NCBI RefSeq assembly: GCF_000346465.2
Contig: NC_034010.1
Span: 12,010,945 to 12,074,944 of the forward strand
Reading direction: 5' to 3'
DNA from: Prunus persica
Taxonomy: Eukaryota > Streptophyta > Magnoliopsida > Rosales > Rosaceae
DNA length: 64,000 nucleotides
How positions within the stretch are numbered: the first letter of the stretch is position 1; each line of letters starts with the position of its first letter. A model generated the notes under the pieces. That model did not search any database, was not told where the DNA came from, and saw only the letters and a program-made list of their open reading frames with translations. The position numbers and the translations under genes were made by a program. This document shows, in pieces, positions 47,776-61,802 of the stretch.

Positions 47776-49765
47776 GTACGGCTCTCTCTCTCTCTCTCCC
47801 CCTCTCTCTCTCCCTCTCTCTCTCTCTAACTCAATTTCTAGTTCTGTAAGATTCCTACGTCGTATCTAGATAGAAGAGCGTATATATATTATTGCTTTAT
47901 CAATCATTGATAGAGTAGTATGACTAATCTTTCTTTTTATTCTTTTTCATGTATCATTCTCATTATATACTTGTTTTTGTCCTTGTTCTTATTCACACTC
48001 ACACTTCCAAGCACTACTGCATAACGTCTTATGTTGGTTACAATTAGCTTCTTGACTGTTAGCTATGAATTACATGCTTCAAGAACATAACTTATAATCT
48101 ATTCAAGTTTTCTTGTTTCATGTTTTGAAAGGAGCTTTTAGGGTTCAACTGAGAGATTTGAACTGAAATATCCCAATTCTAAATCCTTCTACTCCAAATT
48201 AAAGAGAAAAAAAAAGTATGAACCAATTGGATAGAATATACTTGCACCTACTTCCTCCTTGAATGAGTTTCAGTAAGAAAGCTAGTATAGCCAATTGGAC
48301 AGAATTTACTTGCACATACTCCCTCCTTTGAGGTAGTTTTCAAGTGCATCACCTTATGATACCTCTTCAAGTTTTTAATTAGTACTGCCTTGTGACATGC
48401 CAATTTTCTTCAATGATTATATAAAGGGAGCGGAGTGGCCAATTCTTTCCTTTCATAATTCAACATGTTGTTCTGGGCACATGGCAGAAGATGCCTTTTT
48501 TGTAAACAGACTTTTTGTATTTGGTTAGGCTTGCAATGCTCTATTTTGTGGATTTTAAGATTGTATTAGGCTTACTTGTGAGCTGCAAAATACCTTGTAC
48601 CAAAATTTATGTATAAAATGTGTGCTAAATGTGTGTGGAGTGCAAGATTGAAGGTCTTCCTGGAAAAGCAATCACAAGCATTTTCCCTCTGTTCAATTTG
48701 TAGAAATGTTAAGTTCTTGCCCATTACTCGCAGATATGTAGTGTTGTGTAGCATAAAGTCTCCATCATATGCAATTCCATCAAGGCCTGCAGGCCAATCA
48801 CTGCTTTCTCTTGGATATTACAAACATTTGTAGAGCCATAATGAAAACTTCGTAGGCAAACCCAAATACTCGCATTGACCATTTGCTTAAACTTGATAGG
48901 CTAGCAAGGGCTTGTAGCTCAAACTGTTAAGAGCATCTATTCTTACACTTGAGGTCCTAGATGTGATTCCCTCCTCCCAATATCGCTTGTAACCAAAAAC
49001 AAACAACAAAACTTGATAGGCCAGACCCAGATGAACCTGATTTTCATAAACTTGTTGGTCAGCTTGATAGTGGCTTATTAGAGTCCAAATTGGTTGGCAA
49101 AGTAATGTCCACTAGTTTTAGCAGATACCCTTTGGGACAATGTTGAACAGAGCACTTAACTTGATTGTTAATAACAAGGGCCCCAAGGGTATGCTAGGTA
49201 TGTTACCTTAGGCCTAAAATAACCCTTTTGTTGTGATGATCTTTGAAGGGTGACCAAGAACATAGAAAATTTTGTTCATTAAACCGTATTGTAAGCTGAG
49301 AATGAAGGTGGAAAAATAAGGCACAAATGGGAAGATAGCTTGCATTATTCTTATTTGTAACAGACTTTTATATATACCCAACAACGTAAACTAGAAAATA
49401 ATTATATAAAATAATGAAATTCCAAAACTCTTTTGGATCTGAAAGTCTAAACGTTTTCAGTTCTTCAGTCTAAGGGCCTTTTTTTCAAAGAAAATGAAAT
49501 CAATCAATGATGGAGATAGGTGACCAAAGAAAAATATTTTGATGAATTAGAGAATGGTATTTTTGGGAAGAGTTAGGTGTCCAGAGAATGTTGAAAATAA
49601 AAATAGAAACCCATTGAAACACTAAGTGTAAACAGAAATCTTGGTAATATGAAATTGCTTGGTAATATGAAATTTCTCTTTCACATCCGAGCAGTCAAAT
49701 CACATGAAAAGTTTAAGAAGGAATTATGTTGTAACTGTTCTTAATCACTTGAGCTATACGTGTCA
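47776..49765. repeat. Unit B copy of 590-2760
   Basis: After a CT tract at 47783-47826 and a B-specific part (47870-48130) the sequence follows unit A from 1046 onward. Apart from the SINE it holds no supported gene. Similarity ends near 49765. Confidence 0.7.
48902..49008 (+). mobile_element. Short SINE, unit B copy
   Basis: Same element and same 13-bp target duplication (48889-48901 and 49009-49021) as at 1811-1917. Confidence 0.75.
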
Positions 49766-50596
49766 TGAGAAGAGTGTTTATACAACAGTCATATGTAAAA
49801 TTTAACCTTTTGTTGGACCTAAATGTTGAAACCCCACAAACTGAAACCACCAAATAAAGAATGCCCAATTGATACTCCGATTTTCATTAAAGTCAACCTT
49901 TTTCAGCAACAAAGTTAGGTTAGCTTTGCTGGGGCGCCGTTCAAGCAAACTACGGCCCTCTTAAGCTAATGAGCTAACAACATAGACTTGAGGACAAATA
50001 CTGTTTGTCTCTCACCAACTTCCCATACCTTTTTTCTTTTAGATGAGATATTCTAAATTACTCAGAGTTACATTGAGAGAAATTCAAACTTGGATACTGG
50101 AAAATAGACACTACTAGAGTCAACTTGACTAACTTACATATGTCGTATATGTATTTTTCACACTGACAAATATGAAATATACAATATTTCATATTTCATA
50201 TTATTATTGTTTTCGTTATATAGTTTTATGTGTTTTGGTCTTCTAGTAGTATTTTTCTATTCAATGTTCGAAGTCTCAAGTTCCATTAATAAAAAAAAAA
50301 TAAAAATAAAAATTCAAATAAAAATATACTCAATGTAATATGATCTGTATCTCCTTGAACAGGAAATTATATATTAATTAATCTCTTGGCCTCGTCATAT
50401 AAAGTGGCTTGGTTGACTTTGAATTGGAATAACCATCTACCACGCAACACATGTATATGCAATGAGAAAAATCACAAAATAATTTGATTTCACTCATTCT
50501 TTGAATTGAGAAACAAGATTTCTTGCTTCATTTCTGCTTCTCCGTTTCAAGAGTGTCTACACTTGGGAGTAGTACTTGTTTACCAAATACAATATT
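49766..50596. other. Unit-B-specific sequence
   Basis: It replaces the left half of the MULE-like element of unit A. It is AT-rich with no gene I can support. It may be the scar of a rearrangement, since it joins at 50597 to the middle of the element. Confidence 0.45.
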
Positions 50597-51500
50597 GGCA
50601 GTACTTCTTCTCGAGTTCTCTGATTCCCCCCTCTCTTCGCGATCTACCTCTCCTTCGAGAGGCTTCTCGAGTCCAGGCCCTGCGATGCCGATCAGACCTA
50701 GCTCATCGATCGCTCTCTCCAATTGGGCTCTGTGCTCCTCGAGGCTGCTAATCGTTCTGCGAGAAAACGAGCCTCCAAGCACAACTCTCTCACCTGTACT
50801 CTCCCCCCAAACCCCCCTCCAAGTACAATTTGTATATATTGATAGGGATGGGGAGCTGGGAGCCAAGTACAATTTGTATATATTGATAGGGATGGGGAGC
50901 TGGGAGGAGAGTGGGACGGAGAGAGAGAGTGGGGGACGGAGAGAGAGAGTGGGGGACGAAGAGAGGGAGAGTGCTCTGGTGGGGAAGAGGCAGGTGCGCC
51001 GCTATCACGAACACATTCAGACCACGAGCTGACGCAAGTTGAAATCATGCTTCTCTGTTTTTCTAGTTCTGTAGTCGCCGCTAATCATGCTACTTTGATT
51101 TTCCATTGATGTTTGCTTTGTTACTCTCAAAAAGTTTCCTTCCTTTATTTTTTATTTATTTCGATAATGAAATTTGAAATTTGAATTGTGTGTTGCTTTG
51201 TTACTCTCAATAAATCTTCCTTCTTTTTCTTTTTTCTTACAGGAATTGGGTTTTGGTGTTTCACCGACGATGTGACGCCAGAGAGAGAGGGATGGGGTTG
51301 GTGTGGGTGCGAGTGGGGGGTGAACAAGGGGTACTGGGTTTGTTGGGCTGAGGAGGGGCTGGGATTTTTTAAGGTATTTATTTTAATTTTATTTAATTTT
51401 ATCATTTTATATAAATTTGTTTAGGAACTGATTAGTTAATGGGTGCGTCCCGATTGCCCATATTGAGAATGACCCCAAACGTTTTTTGATGTTAGCTCAT
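50597..51500. mobile_element. Right part of the MULE-like element, unit B
   Basis: It matches 5822-6648, including the GC-rich core and the right inverted repeat. It contains a B-specific tandem doubling of about 42 bp at 50821-50904 (aagtacaatttgtatatatt). The left end of the element is missing. Confidence 0.65.
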
Positions 51501-51667
51501 TTCTAAATTTGTAGAGTGAGGGAGTGACCACAGTTTTGATATATTGGTGTCTACTTTTGTTGGAGCTGGTTTTGTTTGCCTAACCTTACCAACACTCAGG
51601 GTAGATTCCTGGTAAATAATATTGCAACTCTTGCGCTTTTAGAAATTGTGTGTATAGTTTTGAGAAA

Positions 51668-51803
51668 TAGTCCTAGAGAAACTAACTTTTAAGATATATC
51701 AACTGTGTGGCAGTGTTTTAATTTTAGAACTTATTTATTCATAACAAATAAGATATTGTCATATATTAGTTGACACTTAAAAGTTGGTGTATCTCTAGTA
51801 CTA
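51668..51803. mobile_element. About 135-bp MITE with long inverted ends
   Basis: The left arm gtcctagagaaactaacttt and the inward right arm gtactagagatacaccaact both continue into taag and tcaact, giving arms near 34 bp that could fold into one hairpin. It is absent from unit A (near 6800). Confidence 0.65.
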
Positions 51804-52418
51804 CTGTGGAAAACAACACACAAAATAAGAGTAAGACAAAAGAAAACTAATATTACACAAAATGGGTCATGTAATTTTAATATAAAATTGCTACAAACTC
51901 TTGTCAACCCTGGAAAGTTCAGTCCAAGTGGACGAGACATGCTCTCTCTTATTAAAAATGCTATACATGTACACCATACTTTTGTCCTCAAATTTGGACT
52001 CGTTATACAGTATAGACTACTTTATTTATATACTTGACTAAGAGTTCGATTATTTTCCTCCCCTTCTCTTAAATGGAAATCATCTCTAGTTCTTTTCACC
52101 CCTAACAACATATGGAACTGCTGAGTTCATAACTTTTCTATTGTTTATCTTTTAATGCATAAAATTATATCTTGTTTTTTTACTGGGTAATTCAAAACTT
52201 GGAAACTCCTTCGACGACTTTACAAAAAAGGATTTAGGTTTTTTTTGCTAAAAAGTCAGTATAGTATGAATACCTATTTCATACGATATAGGTTTTTTTT
52301 TTTTAAATTTAAAAATTTATTGAAAGGATTTTTAATTATTTGTATTGGCACTATTAATTTTGCCACAGAATTCTCAGAGGTTTAATAATTTGCTTTTACA
52401 AATACCATGATCGTTTTG

Positions 52419-52856
52419 GGAATCTCTCTTTCTGGAGGCAGATTCCAAAGCCGTTTAAGGGAAATTCGTAGTCGAGCTACTGATGTTCATGATAAGGAAA
52501 AGGGAATCAAGATTACTGAGAAGGATTGGGAAAAGTTGAATGCACAATTGCTTCATACAACAATTTTCCTACTGCTGCTGGATTGGCTTCCTCAGCAGCT
52601 GGTTTTGCATGTCTTGGTAACGGATAATACCCTATTTTGGATCATATTATTGTTAATTTGTTATATGATTAGGGCCTTAACTTTGAGAACTCATGACTCT
52701 GTTAATAATGTTACTTGGGTACTGGATTAATCATTCTTTGCCAATAGATAGTAGTTAAGCAATGGGCATATCATAGCTAAGCCTCTGTTTCTACTTGTAG
52801 TTTTTGCCCTCGCAAAGTTAATGAATGCGAATGAAGATCACAGCCAGCTTTCTGCT
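52419..52856 (+). pseudogene. MVD: Mevalonate diphosphate decarboxylase fragment (unit B)
   Basis: Same two exons as in unit A (52419-52616 and 52801-52856), same missing base before the [12 protein letters not shown] motif, same end after SQLSA. The shared damage shows it was already dead before the A/B duplication. Confidence 0.85.
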
Positions 52857-53447
52857 ACTGTAATCAATCTGAGATTTTAATAAGCCATCGCAATCTGACT
52901 AAGTTTTACAGAATACTTAACACAATAGTAAGTGCTGATATCGACCCTGAAGAACGTCTCCTTGACAGTAGCTTAATTGATTTTGACAGAGCAAGCCTCC
53001 TTTATGCCATTGGGAATAATAATGTGTCCATTGATCTGCCCGCCCACATTTTCCGAGCCATTTGCCTGGCTGCAACCCCAGACGACTACTACGAAACTCA
53101 TTCCCTGCCTTTTGGGTCGTTGATCACTAGGTTTGCCATGGCATCTAAGGTGCGAATTGATCCTACGGATCAGCTTAAACAACTTATGCCACCTATCAAC
53201 TAGATGATGTTTCATAATGATGAGACAGATGAAACAAGTGAAGAATCTGTTGTTGGATTTACTCCTCCTCCTGCACCTGCTTCGGAGCCAAGTCCTCCAC
53301 AGCTTAATCAGCCTCCTCTGTCCCAGACGAAAAGCTTTGAGAAGTTTTCTATAAAGCTGAGAAAGCGCATGGCCCGACTTGCCAATGAGGTCGTTAAGCT
53401 CACCGGTTGCGTACATTCGGGCATCCCATTGAACGAACCATTTACAG
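52857..53447 (+). pseudogene. Family P exon, copy P4, fused to MVD fragment
   Basis: It corresponds to P2 (7803-8393), with the same junction to MVD, the same stops at the junction and the same in-frame TAG (53201-53203). The domain reads LLYAIGNNNVSIDLPAHIF and LPFGSLITRFAMASKV. Confidence 0.65.
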
Positions 53448-53927
53448 GTCATTCTAATGTTGAGCTTTCTTTAGTTTATATGTGTTTTTGTCCTTTTCAG
53501 CTTTGTTAAACCCTGTCTTCAACTTTCATTTCTAATCCATTGATTATCTATGAATTGTTAGGTTTTTGTTTCCATTTGTTTATTCAGTTGTTCTTCTTTT
53601 ATACCCTCTCATTGGTTTCTGCTCCTCTGTCTTATGATTTTCCACTTCCACTTATCACTCCCTTGTCATACACACTTGCAGTACAAGATAAATAGAATCT
53701 GAAGTTTGCCTTGTTCTGGATGATAAATAGAATTCTATTTAGTTATATATTTTCAAAGATACAAGTTAAATAAAGACGATGTAGCGAGCACCATAAGCTT
53801 CAAAAGAATTTTCCTAGTTCTAGGCTTAAGTATATTTTTTATCTAAAGGACCTCTGAGTTGACTGCAGGAACTGATTCAGCCTAATACTGTAAAAGAATT
53901 GTCCCTTGAATATCTTTTTATGTACAG

Positions 53928-54841
53928 CTGGTAAGAAAATTTTCAGGTTTTTACTGGTGGAAGGAAAGTAATAAACTTGAAGTTAGCAACTAGCACCAAA
54001 TGCTTCTGTGGTTAGTGATTTAGTATTGAAGAGAAGCTCTGTTTCTGATCATATATGTAAGATTGATTTTGATTGCATTAATTAGTAAAAAAGATCAGCT
54101 CTGTTTCAGATCATATATGTATTCTTTTAGTCAACTAATGAGATGGGGTGGTTAACATTTATTTAAGTGTGACTGGAACAGTTTTGAGTGATGAATTTTC
54201 CTATTTTCACTAGGGAGCTGCCTTTGAATTTGATATTTTCAGGAGTGATTCGATGCTTTTCTCTCTTTCGAAAACTTAACAAAATTAAATATTCACAATA
54301 TTCCCCATCTTCTGTATAATAAAAATGAAACTGCTTCTATGTGATTATGAACTCCAACACATCTTGTGTCCTTGTGGTTGTAATAGTCAGCAGTTAATGC
54401 ACTTCTTTGCTGCTTTAGTGGATGTTTTTTATGCTTTACTTTCTCTCTGTTATTGTGCTGAAGAAAATATGGAGGTTAAACAAGAAAATGATGAGAATTT
54501 TATTCCCAACTCACATACTTCGACACATCTATCAACTTCAATTTCTGGGTTGCATCCAAATAAGAAAGCGAAAAAAGATCCATTGGCACAAGCAATTGGT
54601 GAGGCGGCAGACTCACAAAAGGATTTTCGGCAAGTCAAATGAACCGCAACTCAGAGGAGAGGATGCACTTGCAGTGGTCTCAAAGATACCGAACCTCAGT
54701 AGATTGCAAGTTTTGAAGGCCGTACACATGTTATTGAATACTAATCCAGAAGAGGTCTTTCTACTCAAATATCTTCCTGATGATGAGAAGACAGAGTGGA
54801 TAATACTGCTTATTAGTAAATCCTGGGTCAAACTTTCTTGA
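53928..54841 (+). pseudogene. 3' exons of family P, copy P4
   Basis: A small exon follows the acceptor near 53928. The terminal exon starts at 54470 (MEVKQENDENF). One base is missing near 54625, after which the family sequence continues in another frame (RGEDALAVVSKIPNLSRLQV, NPEEVFLLKYLPDDEKTEWI). It keeps the 65 bp that P2 lost. Confidence 0.5.
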
Positions 54842-55284
54842 TAAATGATACTGAGCCAATTATTTCTCAGGGGTTTAAACTTTTGCATAGAGAGTCACTT
54901 ATCAGCATTTACTCTCTCTCTCTCTCTCTCTCTCTCTCATTGATCCAGTATTAGGAGCGATCTTGCTTTTTATTCTTTTCATATACAATATTATTTATAT
55001 CCTTTTATGCCCTTTTACACACACTGAGCTTCTTGACATGTTATGGGCTTTTAAATTTTAATCATGCTTCAAAGACATACTTTAAATCCATTTATATATC
55101 TTCTTTATCTATTTATTTCTCTTGTTTGAGAGGAGGTATTATTTCTCTTGTTCATTATACTAATGTAATTTACACGGAAAGGGGTTTGAACTTCGGTGTA
55201 AGGGGTAAGCTCACTGTCTTATCCAATTAGCCTAACCCACATTTGCAGATGTATACAAATACAATGATATAGTCCAAACTACTC

Positions 55285-58200
55285 TAAATCTAAACTACTA
55301 TATTACTTTCCTTTTGTTGTCAATATATATGACTTTTGCCCTTCAAACTAATTATGTCTTACCTACAACCCATTATTTTATTTTATTTATAAATAAAACC
55401 CAATGATTGGATTTGACTCATCTATTTACCTAATTAAACTTAAAAATCTGATTTATTGTACTTTTTTTAGATTAAAAAAAATAATTATGGCTAATTAATC
55501 TACCTATACAATCTCGGCAAATTGGTACCCTTTTTTAATTTTATAAATAACGTGCCTATTTTTTCATAACTAATATACCTATTTATTTTATAGAACTAAT
55601 TCAATAGCAACGTTTTTAAAAAATATAGAAATAATGTACCTACCCAATCAATATGCATCTCACCACCCAAGCTCTCTTTCTTCACTGGGACCGTGTTTTG
55701 TTCTTCAGTTTTTTTTTTTTTTTTTTTCATTTTAGTTGTTTAATTTTTAAACTTGTGTTTTTTAATAACCATTATATTATCATTTATATTCAAGGGTGGG
55801 TGACCGCAAATTTCTTGGATCACAAGAGTCCAGAAGAACGGGACCGAGTAATTCATATACTAATCATTTAACGAGAAACAAAACAAATCAAATCAAAGAA
55901 TCCGAATGCAAAATGAAGGAAGCTGCTCCGAAACTCTATGGTTAGATATCCAACACTAAATCTACTTAAGTGTTTCGTGATCATCACTATAATAAGAGAA
56001 ACTTTCGTGTGTAATTGTAAGACCCCATGTTTAACCTAAATTATAGGGGCATTTCAAAATAGACTTGGTCAATAACCAAACTCTCATATTATAGTTGTTG
56101 AATAAAAACCCACTATTCATTTATTAGTATCAATAAATATATAGGTATTATATTAATATTAGATTGAGTAGAGATATTTCCACATGTTTCACTTAAGTCA
56201 AGTTCACATTTGCAAGAAGATATTTGTAACTTGTGCCCAGGGGATGGGATGCAAAGCCATTGATTGAGTGGACACGGGAAGGCACCTTACCAAGTCAAGT
56301 CAAGTTCACATTTGCAAGAAGATATTTGTAACTTGTGCCCAGGGGATGGGATGCAAAGCCATTGATTGAGTGGACACGGGAAGGCACCTTACCAAGTCAA
56401 GTCAAGTTCACATTTGCAAGAAGATATTTGTAACTTGTGCCCAGGGGCTGGGATGCAAAGCCATTGATTGAGTGGACACGGGAAGGCACCTTACCAAGTC
56501 AAGTCAAGTCAATACCTGCAAGTCAGTTGGAGCACGTGTTGAAGGGCAAATCACCATATCAAGTCACAAGTCTTTATTTATCTTTTTCCACATAGTGACA
56601 TGAATTAAAGTGGTGAGTCTCTCTTCCTTTTGTTCACCCGTGTCCTTCGTATTCACTTTTCAGTCTTTCATTTGAAAACACTACAATAGCACACTTTCCA
56701 AAGAGATTCCCAAGCAACTTATTGGCCTTTCAAGTTCGGGGAAATTAGCAAGTGGAAAAACAATTTTCCGGAGCCTTGTCTCTACGACAAGTTGGCTTTC
56801 CAAAAAATCGAAAAGACTTTACAGTCTTTTTGTGTGAGTCAGTCATCATGAGTTTGCATACGAAGACTTCAAAGTGAAACTAATTATGTTATAGCCCTTC
56901 AAACTAATTATGTCTTACCTACAACCCATTATTTTATTTTATTTATAAATAAAACCCAATTTTTATAAGTAAAACCCAATGATTGGATCCGACTCATCAA
57001 TTTACCTAATTAAACTTAAAAATCTGATTTATTGTACTTTTTTTAGATTAAAAAAAATAATTATGGATAATTAATCTACCTATACAATCTCGGCAAATTC
57101 TTATACCTACAAAATATAGGTAAATTGGTACCCTTTTTTAATTTTATAAATAACGTGCCTATTTTTTCATAACTAATGTACCTATTTATTTTATAGAACT
57201 AATTCAATAGTAACGTTTTTTTTTAAATATATAAATAATGTACCTATTTTCTTATAATTAATGTACCTATTTTCTTTAAAAATATTTACGTATTCAGAAT
57301 CACGCTCCTATTCTGATTGAGAATTGTTCCTCAACCAATCAATATGCATCTCACCACCCAAGCCCTCTTTCTTCACCGGGACCGTGTTTTGTTCTTTAGT
57401 TTTTTTTTTCATTTTAGTTGTTTAATTTTTAAACTTGTATTTTTTTAATAACCATTATATTATTATTTATATCCAATTGTGGGTGACCACAAATTTCTTG
57501 GATCACGGGAGTCTAGAAGAACGGGACCGAGTAATTCATATACTAATCATTTAACGAGCAACAAAACAAATCAAATCAAAGAGTCCGAATGCAAAATGAA
57601 GGAAGCTGCTCCGAAACTCTGTGATCAAATATCCAACACTAAATCTACTTAAGTGTTTCGTGATCATCACTATAATAAGAGAAACTTTCATGTGTAATTG
57701 TAAGACCCCATGTTTAACCTAAATTATAGGGGCATTTCAAAATAGACTTGGTCAATAACCAAACTCTCATATTATAGTTGTTGAATAAAAACCCACTATT
57801 CATTTATTAGTATCAATAAATATATAGGTATTATATTAATATTAGGTTGAGTAGAGATATTTCCACATGTTTCACTTAAGTCAAGTTCACATTTGCAAGA
57901 AGATATTTGTAACTTGTGCCCAGGGGATGGGATGCAAAGCCATTGATTGAGTGGACACGGGAAAGCACCTTACCAAGTCAAGTCAAGTCAATACCTGCAA
58001 GTCAGTTGGAGCACGCGTTGAAGGGCAAATCACCATATCAAGTCACAAGTCTTCATTTATCTTTTTCCACATAGTGACATGAATTAAAGTGGTGAGTCTC
58101 TCTTTCTTTTGTTCACCCGTGTCCTTCGTATTCACTTTTCAGTCTTTCATTTGAAAACACTACAATAGCACACTTTCCAAAGAGATTCCCAAGCAACTTA

Positions 58201-58440
58201 TTGGCCTTTCAAGTTCGGGGAAATTAGCAAGTGGAAAAACAATTTTCCGGAGCTTTGTCTCTACGACAAGTTGGCTTTTCCAAAAAATCGAAAAGACTTT
58301 ACACTCTTTTTGTGTGAGTCAGTCATCATGAGTTTGCATACGAAGACTCCAAAGTCTGCTTGATGATAGCCGTCCACAGCAAGCTCCCAACGTTATAAAT
58401 TACTAAGATGGTCAAATGCTCAATAAAATTTAATTAGGAT
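55285..58440. repeat. Doubled 1.56-kb block of the RLP-flank repeat field
   Basis: Two tandem copies, about 55290-56875 and 56876-58440, both match 13380-14990 of unit A. No gene is seen. The junction near 56874 runs from cgaagacttcaaagtg directly into the start of the next copy. Confidence 0.8.
56201..56508. repeat. Three tandem 102-bp repeats
   Basis: Copies start at 56201, 56303 and 56405 (agttcacatttgcaagaaga). They differ by one or two bases, while unit A and the second 1.56-kb copy have a single unit. The short aagtcaagtcaag run at the end of each unit gives an obvious slippage point. Confidence 0.9.
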
Positions 58441-58681
58441 AATTAGTTGATTTAAGGAATATCTCTTTTTCACGCGTCATTTTTTATTGACCAGAGAAAT
58501 ATGTGTATCCGCAAATTGTGCATTGATTGTCTTAGTAATTTCCTTTGCATCTAAAAAAAATTTATTTAACCCTAAAAAAAAAATTATTACTCCATCTTGA
58601 AATGTTTCCCCTTAAACTTGTTTGCCACACTAATCACAAGGTATACTAGTAAATGTTTCAGACTACCTAGGATAATTTTTT

Positions 58682-59004
58682 GGGAGATTCACTATTATAC
58701 CCAATATAAGAGCTTAAATAAAAAGAATATGAAATGGGCTTTAGAACACACCCAAAACCCATTTACAACATAACAAAAAGGTTTTGAACTTCTTTTAAAG
58801 TACAAAACTGTCATTGATTTCTTAAAACAAACTCAACCCAAAAACCTCATAAAAAAAGCCTAAAATACTCAATAGGGTATCAAAGTAATTTAATAATCAA
58901 AATTAAATTAAATAGATCCGGCTGTCATTTTTTGAGTTTATTTACAAAAATTAAATGGTGTGGGGTTTATTTATAATTTTAATGCTAAGAATGGGTAAAT
59001 ATTT
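58682..59004. mobile_element. MULE-like MITE, unit B copy
   Basis: Same insertion and target duplication (ataatttttt) as 15262-15596, slightly shorter. Confidence 0.7.
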
Positions 59005-59014
59005 ATAATTTTTT

Positions 59015-61793
59015 CAAGCATTATTGTAGACATAGCAATATAGTGCTATTCCCGTTACAAAAAATGTTTTTCCTTTTGAATGATACATTCATATGTATTT
59101 GAAATTGAACCTACATATACAAGGTGGTTGTCCACATGGCATTGTATGAGAGCATCATTGAGCTATGTCACTATTCAGCAAAACAGTACGTTGTGTCACC
59201 GAGCGTGCACAATTCTTTTTATATTAAAAAATTAACCAAAATTTTAAAAATAATATTTTTATTTTATTGAAATTAAAAAATAGTAGTATGAACACTACAT
59301 TTATCATCCTCCTTTTTCCAACAAAAGAAATCTTAGTAGATCTTTCTCTGCAAACTCTTCATCATTTCTAACTAGTCTAATCGGACAGTCAACACCTACT
59401 TGACGTGTGGCTGTGGAGACTTAAAAGTCTTTGAAAATTCTACAGTGCTCTACGTGCATCAATCCGACATAAGTGAAATTGACATTCTAGTCTCATTGTG
59501 ATTGACGTGTGTTTTCCATAACATTAATTATGGTTTTACTCCTTTATATGGTTTTGTCTTATATGAATGTGTGGCACTGTTTTAGCTAAACCGTGTTTTT
59601 CTTTGTAAAAGCTTTCTTCCCTTTTTTCCTATATATATAGTTAGTGTGTAATTATAAGACCCTATATAATATTAACCTAAATTATAGGGGCATTTCAAAA
59701 TAGACTTGGTCAATAACCAAAGTGTTTTGAAAAGCTCTCGTATTATAGTTGTTGAATTAAAACCCAATTTTCATTTATTAGTATCAATAAATATATAGGT
59801 ATTATATTAACATTGGGTTGGGCAGAGATATTTTCATATGTTTCACTTAAGTTAACCCCACATTTACAAGAAGATATTTGTAACTTGTGCCCAGGGAGAG
59901 GGATGCAAAGCCAATGGTTGAGTGGACACTGGAAGGCACCTTACCAAGTCAAGTCAAGTCAATACCTGCAAGTTAGTTGGAGCACGCATTGGAAGACAAA
60001 TCACCATATGCAGTCTATGTCACAAGTCTTCAGTCTCATCCATTAATTTCTTCAATGTTCATTAATTTACTACTTGTTTACTTGGACCACTAACAAATTT
60101 TTCTTCAAATATCTTTTTCCACATAGCGACTTGAATTAAAGTGATGAGTCTCTCTTCTTTTTCTTCACCCGTGTCCATATTCACTTTTCAATCTTTCATT
60201 TGAAAACACTACAATGGCACACTTTCCAAAGAGATTCCCAAGCAGCTATTGGCCTTCCAAGTTTGGGGAAATTAGCGAGTGGAAAACAAATTTCCGAAGC
60301 TTTGTTTCTTCGACCAGTTGGCTTTTCAAAGAAAGAAAAAACATAAAAATGGTAAAATAAAGTAATTGAGCAATTAAAAAAGCAAAAAAAAAAAAAAAGG
60401 AATTACCGTTTGTTGACGTTTGAGTTAAATGTGGATCTGCAACGACTTAAAAGTCTAGTTTACACTCTTTGTGGAACCAAAAAATTGAAAAGGCTTACCA
60501 GTCTTTGTGTGCGTCAGTCATCATGAGTTTGCATATGAAGACTTCAATGTCTACTTGAAGACAGTTGTCCACAGCAAGCTCCCTACCCAAAGTTACAAAT
60601 TACTAAGATGGACCAATGCTCACTATGACAGGACCCGCTCCGAATTTCTCGGAACCTGAGACGAATCCTGTGAAAAACTCGTACATCCCTCCAATGTCAT
60701 GCCCACTTACCAAAACTTTAGCCTATTTTCCAAATTAAGGAAAAAAGATACAAGACTTTTTGCCAAAAATTTGGCAGAGTCTTCCCTGTAAATTGGACTT
60801 TCCCCAAATTTTTTTCACCTGTTAAAAATACAATTAACATCCACAACTAGTAGCATGCAAATTGGTAGCATGCACAAGTTAACCTTTAAGCAGTTTACAA
60901 ACTAGGCCTCTGGCCTTTAACAATTCAGTCAGTTGGGGCACGCGTTGGAAGACAAATCACCACATTAAGTCTAAGTCAGTAGTTGGTTTGAAAGGCAAAT
61001 AACCATATCAAGTCGAAGTCACAAGTCACAAGTCTTCGCGATCTCATCCATTAATTTCCCCAATATTCATTGATTTATTACTTGTTTACTTGGACCACTG
61101 ACAATTCTTTCTTCCATTATCTTTTTCCACATAGTAACATGAATAAGAGTTGGTTGTACCTTGTACATTTTTTTTCTCCTTCTTTTTCAAAAATTTGGTA
61201 TAGTCCAGTTCTAATGACATAAGTGAAATTAAACCTATATCTAAGAGCTCCTTTCAAAGAAAAAACATAAAAATGGTGAAATAATGTAATTGAGCAATTA
61301 AAAAAGCAAAAGGAAAAAAAATAGGAATTACCATTTGTTGACGTTTGAGTTAAATGTGAATGTGCGAAGACTTAAAAGTCTAGTTTCCACTCAAGCAAAC
61401 CAGAAAATTGAAAAGACTTTACAATCTTTTTGTGTGAGTCAGTCATCATGAGTTTGCATACGAAGACTTCAAAGTCTACTTGAAGATAGGTCCACAACAA
61501 GCTCCTTGCCCAAAGTTACAATTACTAAGATGGACCAATGCTAAATAGGATTTAATTAGGATAATTAGTTGATTTAAGGAATACCTCTTTTTCACGTGTT
61601 ATTTTTTTTATTGACCGGTGAAATATGCGTTTCCATAGATCCTGCATTGATTGGCTTAGTAACTTCCTTTGCATCTAAAGAAAATTTATTTAACCCTAAA
61701 AATAATGTTACTCCATCTTGAGACGTTTCCCCTTAAACTTGTTTGCCACACTAATCACAAGGTATACTAGTAAATGTTTCAAACCACCTAGGA
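59015..61793. repeat. RLP-flank repeat field, unit B, further copies
   Basis: It matches 15600-18310 of unit A, including the orphan promoter module at 59534-59640. No coding sequence is supported; the frame at 59813-60046 is broken in the paralogous copy. Confidence 0.55.
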
Positions 61794-61802
61794 TAATTTT
61801 TT

